From Lepidostoma basale (taxonomy: Eukaryota; Arthropoda; Insecta; Trichoptera; Lepidostomatidae), in the NCBI GenBank assembly GCA_022606425.2, contig JAHDVF020000676.1, forward strand, positions 930,001-994,000: a DNA stretch of 64,000 bases, read 5' to 3'. This document shows positions 21,066 through 31,599 of this stretch, one piece after another (the first letter of the stretch is position 1; every line of letters begins with the position of its first letter). A program made the translations under genes and the position numbers. A model generated the notes under the pieces. It saw only the letters and a program-made list of their open reading frames with translations, did no database searches and was not told the DNA's origin.

Positions 21066-21335
21066 ACTCTTCGAGACAGGGCGAGGAACACGGCTATCCG
21101 CGTAATCTGCAATGTGGAAGATGTCGTGAGATGGGGCAGACAACGCAGAAGATACTGGAATGCGCACGTGCTGAGGATGGATCTCTCCAGAATTCCACAC
21201 ACTGTAGCGCATGAGATTCCTGCGGGCTACCGTCCCTCCAGAAGACCGCCAAAAAGATGGAGGGATAGCTTGGAGTCGACCTCCCAAGAGAGGCCAGTCT
21301 AATTACAGGAACAGACCTAAGGTCTAAAAAAAGAT
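21066..21335 (+). mobile_element. LINE C-terminal remnant (family 6), right part
   Basis: The frame 21063-21302 reads LRDRARNTAIRVICNVEDVV, RRRYWNAHVLRMDLSRIPHT and RRPPKRWRDSLESTSQERPV; it continues the frame interrupted at 20608. A minus-strand relative is at 36062-36260. Confidence 0.75.
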
Positions 21336-21412
21336 GAAGAAGAAAGAGAATAAGAACGTAAATTTCCACGGTTATCATATACAGAAATATTTTTCGGGGT
21401 GAAACCGTGTTC

Positions 21413-21475
21413 CCTCTCGTCAAGCTCCACCAACGTTTCGGAGGCCCTTGCGGCCTCCATCATCAGGGTGTTAGA
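21413..21475 (-). ncRNA. Candidate type I hammerhead ribozyme, family C (left arm)
   Basis: Exact mirror of the right-arm unit, with the core CTGATGA at 21466-21460 on the minus strand. Confidence 0.75.
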
Positions 21476-21574
21476 AATTCGGCTATTCATAACTTAGAAT
21501 ATATTAAGAAATGGCGAAAAAGAAAAAATATAAATAGATTATGAAAGATAATAATATATCTATGAAATCGAATT

Positions 21575-21640
21575 TCTAACACCCTGATGATGGAGGCCGC
21601 AAGGGCCTCCGAAACGTTGGTGGAGCTTGACGAGAGGGAA
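21575..21640 (+). ncRNA. Candidate type I hammerhead ribozyme, family C (right arm)
   Basis: CTGATGA at 21584-21590, T, stem II GGAGGCC-GCAAG-GGCCTCC (7 pairs), GAAA at 21611-21614, AC-GT, then T as pre-cut base. Stem I pairs CACC before the core with GGTG after the cut. All core bases are canonical. Helix III has no loop in a monomer, so cleavage may need a dimer. Confidence 0.75.
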
Positions 21641-21814
21641 CACGGTTTCACCCCGAAAAATATTTCTGTAAGAAAGAGAATCCTCTTAAAAAAACTTTAA
21701 TTCCAATATTTGAATTCAGTCAATTTTACATAAGTATTTATTATTATTATTTTTGTACAGAATCATGGTAACCATCCCTGATCTGAATGTATATAAAGGA
21801 CTCAGTTTGCAATA

Positions 21815-21875
21815 GTGTAATCAGTCTGTCGATGCCAGCGAGCCTGGCGAAACCGGTCGCTGTCGAAATACAGAC
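21815..21875 (+). ncRNA. Hammerhead-like motif, family D
   Basis: CTGTCGA (21826-21832) replaces CTGANGA (A6 is U), then T, GCCAG-CGAGC-CTGGC, GAAA, AC-CG-GT and C. Stem I pairs CAGT with GCTG (one wobble). The variant core is identical in 31640-31765. The right flank ACAAAAGTGGAAGTAGTTAA is shared with 205-260 and 31745-31775. Confidence 0.6.
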
Positions 21876-21949
21876 AAAAGTGGAAGTAGTTAATTATTAT
21901 TTAAAATGAATAAACAATTATAATAAAGACAGTGCTTCCCTCAGATGAG

Positions 21950-22275
21950 CTACGCTATCAAAAAATAAATCAAGCTCGTTTTGATTTAATAAAGATATTG
22001 CTCTACCTACCGGTATAACCATTGGAAAGTTAATTCTGCATCGTGGGAGATAAAACAATCTATGGCCCCTTTGTCAAAAATAATTATTAGGGACCTTCAG
22101 AATAATTATTAGGGAACAGACCTTCATCACTTCTGAGTTGTGTATACAACCGGCTATCAGTCGAAAGAAGTGTACACCCATACGAATGTCTCGTCTTCTC
22201 CCGAGTGACTGGTAGCCTAGCATCCCTAGCAAGAGATCAGTTGGAATGAGCCACGGGTAATATCCTTACTCCTTA
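21950..22275 (-). mobile_element. Jockey-like LINE C-terminal remnant
   Basis: Minus-strand counterpart of 7740-8020, diverged: complement of MPVGRAI (21995-22030) to YYPWLIPT (about 22230-22265). Confidence 0.65.
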
Positions 22276-22279
22276 AGAT

Positions 22280-23120
22280 AGAAGTACCATTAAGATAATT
22301 TATATAAAGCATTCGAAACGTTTTATATGCGTCCGCTTGTGTGTCACGCTTGAATTATTAACTCTAAATATAATTTCTATTCTATCAAAACGAAAGCTAG
22401 GAATAACACTGGTGCTATTGTAACACATAAATTCTCAGTTCGGAGCTGTCCGAGTTCGGGACGTGAGTGACTCGGCATAAATGGAAAATGAATGAAAAAT
22501 GATCGAACTTTTAAGCATATTTTTTGTATCTATTGTTAACGTTACACTTCACGCCAAAATAATATCAGCCCCTTTACTTGTCAGCCAAGCACTGGCAACA
22601 CACGTTTTCAATGTCAAAATTCTCAAGAACGTTTAAATCCTAGTTACATGACGCGAATGGGAGATTGATGTTCAAAATAATAACCAGGTACTGAACATTT
22701 AAAAGTCAAATTACACTTTCACAAAGAGAGACTGTTTTACATTTTGTGAAGACTGTAATAAAGTACTCTTATATTAAAATACACCATCAAATGGAATACA
22801 GCGAAAAGAGCTTTTCCAAATAGAGTATAAAACTATGTTAAGGTCAAAGGGCTTAAGCCGCAATTGAATATTTTTCTAGGAGAGGCAAAAAATCCTTCCG
22901 TTACTCCACATTAATTATGCTGGGTTCGCCGAAAAGGAATTGTATCATGGTTTCACTAACGTGATCAAGACTCCCGGAATATATTTTTAAAATCCTATAT
23001 ATGGCCACGTACGTATCGGTATTTTATTCTAATGGAATAGGGCTTCTGTTATTTAACTACACAAAAAGACAAGGTTTTCGAATGTCATTTGGTAAAAAAT
23101 ATTAAATTTTGTCTAAAACT
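22280..23120. other. Unique intronic stretch
   Basis: No repeat match noticed and no coding domain. It contains moderately complex segments (22440-22500 and 22540-22700). Confidence 0.4.
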
Positions 23121-23125
23121 AAATA

Positions 23126-23242
23126 ACTAACCATCACGCCGTCTCCTCGAAGGGGTAGGCAGAAAGAATGGACTATATACTATATTCTTTCAGTCTTTTA
23201 TTTTAGGGAGATGGCGTGATGGTTAGTTAGTTAGTTAGTTTT
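23126..23242. repeat. Back-to-back TTAG-LINE 3' tails
   Basis: AACTAACCATCACGCCGTCT with AAGGGGTAGGCAGAAAGAAT, 40 bases of unrelated AT-rich sequence, then GGAGATGGCGTGATGG(TTAG)n: two very short 3' ends joined head to head. Confidence 0.75.
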
Positions 23243-23339
23243 AATAATCTATGTTAAAGTTAAAATATAAGCTTTAATATTAAATAAAGATTTTAAAATG
23301 AAATGTGAAATGCGAAATCTAGGATAAGAAATTGTAGGA

Positions 23340-23712
23340 TAAGGCGTTCAATCCATTGTGCTTCTACCCGCAAATGACAAACTTCTAAACAAATCAGATT
23401 AAGGCTAGCTCAACTGAATCGTCAGATTGTACAGGACGGAAGGAGACGGAACGAGTCACGTGTCCAATCTCCCATTACGTGCATTTATCTGCCATCGGCC
23501 ACGTGCTAATTTGATCTCAGGACGTGGACTCTCACGGGTATAGGGGAACACCCTGAACGACCGAAACTCGATTCAGAACAAGATCTCGCACTATCCCGAC
23601 TGTATCTGTTGTAATTATGTGAAATTATTATGCAACACATTTGCTAATTTGCATTTACGTGCGCCATAACACGTCACGAGCATATATATACAATGTACGT
23701 AATGCGTATATA
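23340..23712. other. Unique, GC-richer intronic island
   Basis: Contains GGACGGAAGGAGACGGAACG and GCATTTATCTGCCATCGGCC; no match elsewhere and no open frame. Candidate regulatory sequence by exclusion. Confidence 0.4.
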
Positions 23713-23715
23713 GTA

Positions 23716-24083
23716 CAGTAGAGTCTTGGTTATCCGACCTCCGGTTATCCGACCTTCGGTTATCCGACCTTCGGTTATCCGACCTTCCGAGTTATCCAAC
23801 CTACCGGGGCAATGCCTCTTTCCTTTACCCGACTGCACGCATTATATTCGCGCGCCAGGCGACAGTCTTCAGTACTTACGTAACTCTTTCGCATGTTTTA
23901 TTACTTTGCCGTAAGTGCATTTTGATGTTTTAGTTCGTTACATTCAGTTATGTTACATGTACATATTTTAAAAGTTTGCGATGTGCAAATAAAATTAACA
24001 CATTTTCAATGTCGTTTATATCATTTTCCGTGTTATCCGACCTTGCCGCGGCCGGTTTAGGTCGGATAATCGAGACTCTACTG
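23716..24083. mobile_element. Tigger/pogo-type MITE
   Basis: Terminal inverted repeats CAGTAGAGTCTTGGTTATCC and its near-complement at the right end (GGATAATCGAGACTCTACTG), flanked by TA on both sides (23714-23715 and 24084-24085). Just inside the left end is a 15-base unit (CGGTTATCCGACCTT) repeated about four times. No transposase; 368 bases. Confidence 0.85.
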
Positions 24084-24087
24084 TATC

Positions 24088-24300
24088 AAAATATAGAGAG
24101 ATTCGCCCAAGAGTCACCCAAGAGACGCCTATATGGACCAGGTGATAGGAGACGTGCGCTGTGGCACCTACACATAAATGAAAAGACTGGCTGGAGATAT
24201 GACCGAGTGGAGGAAACGAGTGAAACTTATTGCAGACCAATCAGCAGGATTGTAACCATGAGAAAGAAGTTCAAAATATGGATGGTTTGGACATCATAAT
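24088..24300 (+). mobile_element. Probable LINE C-terminal scrap
   Basis: A frame reading DMTEWRKRVKLIADQ near 24195-24240 resembles the end of LINE ORF2 (D-x-x-x-W-R...). No tail or partner copy was seen in the window. Confidence 0.35.
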
Positions 24301-24332
24301 AATGAATGAATAAAGAAGGGTTAAGAAAGTAC

Positions 24333-24545
24333 AGGGTGTTTTTTTTAGAGGTTTGGTTTTTAAACTAAAAACATTGTTTCTACAGACTGTCAATTTGACA
24401 GTTGACATTTGATTTGTAGTCAATTTATTTTGCCATTTTACCATAGACTGACGTTAGAACAGCGCTTGCAAATCGTTCAAATTTATTTTGAAAATCATGG
24501 TTTGGTTCGCCAAACTTATAGTAGATTATTGTAGTAGTTAAAACA
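24333..24545 (-). mobile_element. TIR element C, half copy
   Basis: Begins AGGGTGTTTTTTTTAGAGG and carries ACTGTCAATTTGACAGTTGA and GGTTTGGTTCGCCAAACTTA; reverse of 17381-17590. Confidence 0.65.
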
Positions 24546-24594
24546 TTGTAGTAGATCGGAGTATATGTCATTAAAAAAATATTAAAATTTTTGA

Positions 24595-24840
24595 TACTAA
24601 CTAACTAACTAACTAACTAGCCCATCACGCCTTCTCCCCGAAGGGGTAAGCATAAATAATGGACTGCCGCGCTGTTCTTTCCTAACATATTTTTTTCGCT
24701 TATTAAGCATTTATACATCGTGTCATACAAGCACATCGATTTCTTCAACTAATTGATTAATTTGATCTTGCTAAGTTTTTTTTAGTCTTCCTCTTTAACT
24801 TGTTCCGTTTAAATCGTTAACATATACTTAAGTTAAGTTT
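24595..24840 (-). mobile_element. TTAG-tail LINE, 3' fragment
   Basis: Tail complement with five AACT units, then CCCATCACGCCTTCTCCCCG and a diverged C-terminal region. Confidence 0.75.
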
Positions 24841-24849
24841 TTTCGTTTA

Positions 24850-25350
24850 TAAAAATAATTTTGACAAGTGTAAAAATAAATTTTTCATTTGTTCCAATGA
24901 CAATTTGAATAAATTCTTCAATAATATTTTAAAGTTCTTGCTGGTGTTGGATTGTTTTAAGTGCCTAATTACAGTAAATTAAAAAAAAAACAGTGGATAA
25001 CGTGGAATAAAAATTAAATAAACACAAATGTCCGGATCGTCCAGCTGACGACAAGTGAACCATCTAAAATAACAATATGTGTTGAATTATTTTTATTTGA
25101 TATTTGATATTTTATTTCATATCATTGTATTTCAGAAAATTTGTTTTAGATTTATTATGTAGACGTTGAACGATCGAAGTGTGCGCGGGAGATGCCTTTT
25201 GGTGGCGATGAGGTTCGCAACCCATCACACCGCGTCTCTCGCGATGGCGAAAAGAGAAGGATGGAGTGCCGCATCGATTAAAGTGTGACAGTCCATTCTT
25301 TCTGCCTACCCTTTCGGGGAGACGGCGTGATGGTTAGTTAGTTAGTTATA
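24850..25350 (+). mobile_element. Non-autonomous element carrying the TTAG-LINE tail
   Basis: The body (GACAAGTGTAAAAATAAATT to GGATGGAGTGCCGCATC) is unrelated to the LINE; only the last about 75 bases, TCCATTCTTTCTGCCTACCC to GGCGTGATGG(TTAG)n, match it. The same junction occurs in 31085-31560, 51752-51847 and 60608-61190. A hairpin GCGGGAGA..TCTC(C/G)CGC lies at about 25178-25240. No open frame. Confidence 0.8.
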
Positions 25351-25597
25351 CTTACCGCTGGGTACTGGGATGATGTTGATGTTCGCACGATAAAGTTTAA
25401 ATGCGTTGACTTTTTAATAATAATTGCTTGGTATGAGGACATCTTAGCTCAACCATTTATTGAATAATTACTATTCTCACAAATACTGTACGAAATACTT
25501 AAATAGAAATGTACGTGCGTCACGTCCAAATGCCGTAAGATGTTCAGATGCTAAAAAAAAATATTGCGAGCTGCTGAAACTAGCCGAAACTAAAGAC
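25351..25597. other. Unassigned
   Basis: No feature recognised. Confidence 0.3.
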
Positions 25598-26518
25598 CAA
25601 AACTTACTAACTAACCATTACACCGTCTCCCCGGAGGAGTAGGCAGAAAGAATGGACCGCCACACTTTTCTGTCCTGACATACTTCTCTCACTTCCTCTA
25701 CATTCATACATCTTGTCATGCACGCACGTCGATTTCTCCGACTCCTCGCATGACTGATATTTAATATTTGATTGATATGATTCGTTTTTTCCGTTTTCCT
25801 CGGCCTTCCTCTATTTCTAGCTCCGTTCACGTCGTTTATTTGTTGTATACCTTCTTCACCATTCTGTCTCATTCTACCATGTGACCAAACCATCCCAACA
25901 CTTAATTTACCAACGAATTTTTAAATTTTAAGTTCTAGCATATTTATTTTTTTATATTTTAAATGTATTTAATATGATTTTTAAATGAATTGTTCAAATT
26001 TGAAATTGATATAGTGATTGTGAGAATCATTTTCAGTAGCAATAGGGTAGAAAAACAGACTAATCTTTGACCTCTTAATCTCTAAAACAGACAGACTTTG
26101 GTCGTATATGGTTGAAAGCTAAAAGCCGACTAGTCGGCTTTTGGTAGTTAATGTGGTAACGACCTTTTCGTTATTTTGTTCATAACACTTTCATTCGCAC
26201 CGCATTCACTTCTTATACTTGCATTCGACACTCTATCATATTCAGATTTAGCACACATTTGGCTTAGAGATCTCATTTCTAGTACATTTATTCTACTTCC
26301 ATTCTTCTTTTGCCAGTTTCATGCTTCACTTCCATACACAAGGGTCGGCACAAGAACACCATTATGCACTGCCATCTTAGCTTTTTTGGATAGGCTTTTG
26401 TTTGCGATGACAACTTTAAGTGCACCATTTACTCTGTTGCCCGCCCCAACCCTTCTTTCAATATCCTTCTCCACTCTCCCATCCTTTGTTAACATACCTC
26501 CTAAAATTAACTAAAGAC
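25598..26518 (-). mobile_element. TTAG-tail LINE interrupted by about 255 bases
   Basis: 25598-25905 holds the C-terminus (NDVNGARNRGRPRKTEKTNH and beyond) and 26165-26518 the preceding part (LMYGSEAWNWQKK region back to RVGAGN). The material between, 25906-26160, is unrelated and AT-rich; no clear target duplication. Confidence 0.75.
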
Positions 26519-26554
26519 CAAGTTTAATAAAACTAAATATATATTACATCAACA

Positions 26555-26970
26555 ACAAAACCATCACGCCGTTTCCCAGGAAGAAAAGACACAGAAAATA
26601 CAATGCAACACTATTATATTCTGACATAGCTCTCTACATACAGCCATATTCATACAGCGAGTCGTACGCGCACGTCGGTAGTCCCGACTTCTAATATGGT
26701 CCACATTTTAAATTTGGCTAGATTTGGTCCTGCAGTATTATTCTCGGTCTTTCTCGATTTCGTAATTCATTCACATCCTTAAATTTTTTTTTACCATTAT
26801 TTCTTAATCCATGCGTTCTGAACGTCCAAACCAAATTAGTGACCCTTTTTTAATTTTACGTAAGACGCATTCATCTACATTACATACTTTCTTATTTCTT
26901 CATTTGGTATCGCTTTTATCCTTCATCTAGGCATCCCAAGCTCCAGCACTGATCCTTTCATAATTTTGTA
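26555..26970 (-). mobile_element. Old TTAG-tail LINE copy
   Basis: AAAACCATCACGCCGTTTCC followed by strongly diverged counterparts of the C-terminal region. Confidence 0.55.
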
Positions 26971-27654
26971 AATTGAATATGCATGAACAAACGTATGTTC
27001 TTATGTTAACTGAATGAATTACAATATCAAGGCACTTAAATGTAAATGAGAATAATTAGTATTTCAATCACATTTGCCAAATGAATATTAGATATCAGAG
27101 GGAAATCAATACTGTTTTATTCTACGTTATAATAAAAACCAAAATACGCCAAATGTAAATACCCAAACGAAATTTTCCTTTTATAATTCCCTGTAGGGTA
27201 TTTCACAAAAGCAAAAACCCTTTCCCCGAAATAAAGGGCCGCCTTTATGTAAAAAGCCTAAAGAAATAATGCTCGAGCAGTAAATATTTAAATTCAGACT
27301 TTAATAATGATTATGCTTGTTTATTCAGTCACCATTTTGTGAAACGGGAGTGGTGTGATGCTCCAAGAACGGTCTCGCAAACACGCTCAGATCTTATGTT
27401 CCCCCACTATGAATGCATTAATACGAATTTAACTCTTTCGCCGCCGGGAATATTTAGGTCAAGTTGGGAAAGGTAATAATTTTGTAAATTCAGTCACTTT
27501 TATTACGGAAGATGACCTTCAGGCAATGCTATGCCGATTCCACGTAGCATCCAAAAATATATAATAATATGATACTCTCTATTGCCAAATCAAAATGCAT
27601 GAAGATAGCCAGGGAACACCAACTTTAAAAAAAGGTAAAAATATCGGTTTCTTA
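26971..27654. other. Unique intronic stretch
   Basis: No repeat match; contains CTTTCGCCGCCGGGAATATT near 27430. Nothing coding recognised. Confidence 0.4.
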
Positions 27655-28120
27655 TTTAGAATCAGAAATAAATTAATATTCAGCAGTAGCGTTAAAGGCG
27701 TACTGCTGTACGGATGTGAGACTTGGAAATCTACCGCGAACGTAGTTGGTAAACACCAGGTGTTTATAAATAGGTGCTTTCGCTTAATATTCAAAATCTT
27801 TTGGCCCCGAACATTGCCAAATGCCGTTCTCTGGACCATGGCAGGCGAAAAGCCAATTAGAGAACGAGTCGCTAGACACAAATGGCTGGGGATCGGTCAC
27901 AACCTGAGACGGAACCCAGCCTGCATCGTTCAGGGCGCACTAGACTGGTCCCCTATGGGGGGAAAGAGAAAGCGAGGCAGACCTAGAGCCACCTGGAAGG
28001 AGCCACTTGGGATGATGTTAGGCATCAAGCATGCAATGGAGTCGGGTGGAGAAGGTTCCTTAAGGCCCTATGCACTACGGAGGTGACAGGACAAAAAGAA
28101 GAAGAAGAAGAAGGCATCAT
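27655..28120 (+). mobile_element. RTE-like LINE, 3' end
   Basis: The frame 27595-28086 matches the C-terminus of the 8765-9835 element: GVLLYGCETWKSTANVVGKH, LWTMAGEKPIRERVARHKWL, KRKRGRPRATWKEPLGMMLG and GGEGSLRPYALRR. It ends in GAAGAAGAAGAAGAA and is the intact reading of the region frameshifted in the other copy. Confidence 0.85.
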
Positions 28121-28184
28121 ATCATCAAATGTCAAATTCTTAACATTTCATAGTGCCTTAGCAAGTAAGTCATTTACACAAAAA

Positions 28185-28480
28185 AATGTAGTCATTACGT
28201 GCAGCGAATGAAGAAAGAAAATACATTGTCAATCCATTCAGCGCAGGAAACTGGAATATTTCGGACACCTTATGGGAAACGATACATGCAAAGTGCTGCA
28301 ATTGATTGTCCAAGAAAGAATTAACGAAGAATTAAGTGTCGGGAGAAGAAAAGCCTTCGAAAATGGTTCAGTAGTAGCGCAACATCTCCGTTTACAGTCG
28401 CTGTATTAAGGGTGGAAGTGGCCATGATGTTTTCCAATCTCCGCGAGCTGAGGAATAACAAAAAGCAAGACTAAATATCG
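28185..28480 (+). mobile_element. LINE C-terminal remnant
   Basis: Broken frames give RKLEYFGHLMGND, KVLQLIVQERINEELSVGRR and a decayed end, matching the usual order GH-LR, LLQLI-GK and GRRK of LINE tails. Confidence 0.6.
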
Positions 28481-28639
28481 GATATTAAAAAAAAAATCAT
28501 TTACACCAGCTAGTATCTATAATTAGATGAAAAATTATGAAGATTCTAAGTACATTTCTTGTATTTTACAGTTTCAAATTTGATCAGATTAAGCCTGGGT
28601 ATAAACTCAACTAGTAGTTAACTACAAATTGTATCTCTT

Positions 28640-29215
28640 ATCTTTTCTCTCTCTCTTCTTCAGCTTATCGCCGTCCATTCTTGGATGAAAGCCTCCTCCA
28701 TGTCCCACCATGTCAATCTCTCCTGCGCAGTCTGCATTCATAGCACCCCGGCGTATCGTTCCAGGTCATCCCTCCACCTCATTTGTGGTCTTCCTACCCT
28801 TCTTCTCGTGTCGCTCGGTCTCCGATTCAGCAGTATTTTGGTCCATCTTTCGTCTGCACTTTTAGCGACATGCCCTGCCCATTTCCATTTTATAGTCGCC
28901 ACCCGGTGGATTACGTCTGTAACTCTTGTTTTATCCCTCACCGTTTTATTACTGACTCTATCTCTAAGGGACAGGCCTAGCATGGCTCTCTCCATCGTTC
29001 GCTGCATGACTCTTAGTCTCTCTGCATTGTGCTTTGTCAGAGTGGTAGTTTCAAGACCATATGTACTAACTGGCAGAACACAAGCTTCATATACTTTCTT
29101 CTTCAAGTTGATGGGTGTTTTTATTATTTTTTAATATGTATCCCAGTTTCCCAAAGGCAGCTCAACTTAGTCCGATTCTTCGTTTTAGTTCTGCCGTCTG
29201 ATTTTCTATATCTAA
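28640..29215 (-). mobile_element. LINE C-terminal remnant (TYGLET family)
   Basis: The minus frame 28738-29106 reads KKKVYEACVLPVSTYGLETT, ERAMLGLSLRDRVSNKTVRD, HRVATIKWKWAGHVAKSADE and RRRVGRPQMRWRDDLERYAG. It is closer to intact than the copy at 6130-6770. Confidence 0.85.
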
Positions 29216-29304
29216 TCGGATACAGTGTCTCCGATTGACTATTGACTATTGATACAATGACGATTGAAGACATTGTATCCGATCTCTTATCTTATAATAT
29301 TATT

Positions 29305-29610
29305 ATTTGTAGTCCATTGTTTTGGCTGAAACACAATAATACTTAAACATTATTAACTGTTAAAATTTATAAAACTATTTTGATATCACAATTTTTACTA
29401 TTCACATTTTGAGTGTCGCGACAGCCGTTTCTCCAACCGATGTTGGCATCATCAGGTGCTACAAAAAACTGTACAAATAATTATATGTAACACAAAATGA
29501 TGCCAACATAATACCAACAGCTAAACAGCTGTTGCGACACTCAAAAAGTGAATAATAAAAATTGTGATATCATAACTGTGTTATAAATTATAATAGTTAA
29601 GAAAAAAAAA
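29305..29610. mobile_element. Hammerhead family A inverted element
   Basis: Left flank TAGTCCATTGTTTTGGCTGA (also at 52178 and, inverted, at 13226), an arm, a minus-strand hammerhead, a decayed plus copy (29496-29545), then the mirrored arm TTGTGATATCATAACTGTGT. Confidence 0.75.
29408..29470 (-). ncRNA. Candidate type I hammerhead ribozyme, family A
   Basis: Minus strand: CTGATGA (29455-29449), T, GCCAAC-ATCG-GTTGGA, GAAA, AC-GGCT-GT, C. Core bases are canonical; the first stem II pair is G-A. Distal stem I pairs TTTTG with CAAAA. Confidence 0.75.
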
Positions 29611-29619
29611 TTGTTAATT

Positions 29620-30405
29620 AAAATATAAGTATATACCTTGGCAATGAAAGCGTTAAAAACTCAAAGTCTCGTCTGAGAGCATAATTCATGAAACAATCAA
29701 TCAATCAGTGAGTGAATAGTATAATAATATATTAATATATGTGTGTTCGTCAAATTTTGCTTATATTTCGGCGAATACAGTCGCTCCGTATTTACCCATG
29801 CCTGAGATGGGAGCGGTGGATGTGGAACATGGTACTTAAATGGTTGCCTGCTCCTGTAGTAAATCATGGCAAGGACCAGCGTTTCAGGACATATTATCGC
29901 TCCAATGGTTTCAGAGATTCGGACGTTTGCGTGTTAATCATAGCCCGGTACTTGGAGATATTTGTACGATACACTCCTTGTCGGCGTTCAAGATTTATTA
30001 TGTTTGTTCCCTGTCATTTATTAATAATACATTAATTATATTCAGCCATTCAAATATTCAAGTCCCTACGTAAGCATTTAATGGGGTAACTTTGGATAAT
30101 ATGTTGGGTTTTTTGTGACGTATACTCGTATATGTAAAATTATAAAACGTACGTTTAAACACAAAACAATTTAAAAAATATTTTTTATAATTGTTTACTA
30201 ATTTCAACACTGTTGTCTCCACTTTGAGTTTTCGGATTTTTTAAAAGTGGACAAAAAAGTGTTTAATTCATAAAAAAATTGTAATTATGGAATTTCACAG
30301 TGTTAACGCTTTAAGTTTATCTAAAAACCATGTTTTTAAAGAAAATTGTGATTTTTCCTATAACATATCTTTTTTCGTTGTTTTGTTTTTTATTAGTTAT
30401 TATTT
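29620..30405. other. Mostly unassigned; family E fragment at 30200-30315
   Basis: Positions 30200-30315 (TTTCAACACTGTTGTCTCCAC; GGAATTTCACAGTGTTAACG) match the outer arms of 34665-34900. The rest is without recognised features. Confidence 0.45.
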
Positions 30406-30632
30406 CACGACGTCCTTCGTGGCAGAGTGGTAAGAGCTATCACTGCCACACCGAAGGTCTCGGGTTCGATTCCCGGCGATGGCAGTGTGATTGTCGCACT
30501 GTCTTTGGTCTGGTGTAAAATTCACGTGAAAATAATATGGCGATAGACCAGCTACCTATCACATGTCATACTCGTCAATAGCTAATAAGTTGTATCCAGT
30601 AATTAGGTGCAAGAAACCCGCTGTATACAAAT
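30406..30632 (+). mobile_element. tRNA-derived SINE family 1, tail type B
   Basis: CTTCGTGGCAGAGTGGTAAG and GGGTTCGATTCCCGGCGATG, a body with GTCTTTGGTCTGGTGTAAAA, and a tail with GTTGTATCCAGTAATTAGG and CTGTATACAAA. Confidence 0.85.
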
Positions 30633-31060
30633 TTAATGTGGAAAACAACGGGAAAAGACCCAAGTTTTATCCAAATGATGTACGAAGCGTATGTTAAAAG
30701 CCGACTGACATATATGATTCCCTTCTGGGGGACAGGAAACCAAAAGGACATCTCCAGACTCCAAAGACAACAAAATAAAATAATAAAATTACCATATAAC
30801 TTTAACTACCTTACCCCAACCATACAAGTTTACAGACAAACAAAACAAATGGACATATCAGACCTGACCAAATTTGAGACCTTGAAAATTATACACAGAG
30901 TGACCATGGAAAAGACAACAGACAGCAGCTACAAATTAACTAAAAATTCAGACATACACAGACACTGGACCAGGAACTGTGACAGATATCACTTACCGAA
31001 TGCACGAAATAAGACAGGACAATCAAGGATATTGAAATGCAATTGTTGTATGTTTTTGTT
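30633..31060 (+). mobile_element. LINE C-terminal remnant (family 7)
   Basis: The frame 30636-31103 reads KSRLTYMIPFWGTGNQKDIS, RLQRQQNKIIKLPYNFNYLT and TDLTKFETLKIIHRV-like sequence: the Y-x-x-x-W-G and R-x-Q-N-K-A/I region after LINE reverse transcriptases. It is fused directly after a SINE tail. Confidence 0.65.
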
Positions 31061-31084
31061 TTTGTTTTTAAGATGTAGAATCTT

Positions 31085-31560
31085 GATAAATATAACTAAC
31101 TAACTAACTAACCATCACGCCGTCTCCCCGAAAGGGTAGGCAGAAAGAACGAAGTGTCACACTTTTACTGATGCGGCACTTCATCCTTCTCTTTTCGCCC
31201 CGCGGGAGACGCGGTGTGATGGGTTGCGAACCTCACCGCCACCAATAGGAATCTCCCGCGCACACTTCGATCGTCCAACACCCACAAAATAAATCTAAAA
31301 CAAATAATATAAAATACAATGATATAAAATAAAATAACCAAATAAAAATAATTTAACACAAAATGTTCTTTTTAGATGGTGCACATATTGTCTTTTTATT
31401 TTATGTTCCACGTATCCACCGTTTTTTTAATTAATGTTTTTACAACACATAATGTTTTTTCGATGTTGCACATGTTGACATGGACGATCCGGACTTTTGT
31501 GTTTATTTAATTTGTTTTCACTTACAATTTGAAAATAAACAATTTTTTCCATTGGCAGAT
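31085..31560 (-). mobile_element. Non-autonomous element carrying the TTAG-LINE tail
   Basis: Starts with the tail complement, then CACTTCATCCTTCTCTTTTC and the hairpin CCCGCGGGAG; the body matches 24850-25350. It is 5'-truncated near 31560. Confidence 0.8.
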
Positions 31561-31599
31561 TGATAAATATATGTTCATTAATAATAATTAAATAAAACG

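Larger units (their letters stand above)
21380..21670. mobile_element. Perfect inverted pair of hammerhead family C
   Basis: Two arms of about 102 bases (21380-21481 and 21569-21670) are exact inverted copies as far as I can read, around an 86-base AT-rich spacer. Each contains one complete hammerhead-like unit. Confidence 0.85.

Noticed and set aside
23739..23800. CRISPR-like short regular repeats
   Set aside because: The units are directly tandem without spacers and belong to the inverted repeat of a Tigger-type MITE.
25906..26160. Defined transposon interrupting the LINE
   Set aside because: No inverted ends, tail or clear target duplication; could equally be a rearrangement.
30406..30500. 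Possible functional tRNA gene
   Set aside because: A- and B-box-like motifs are present but there is no foldable anticodon arm, and the same unit recurs many times with a SINE body and tail.
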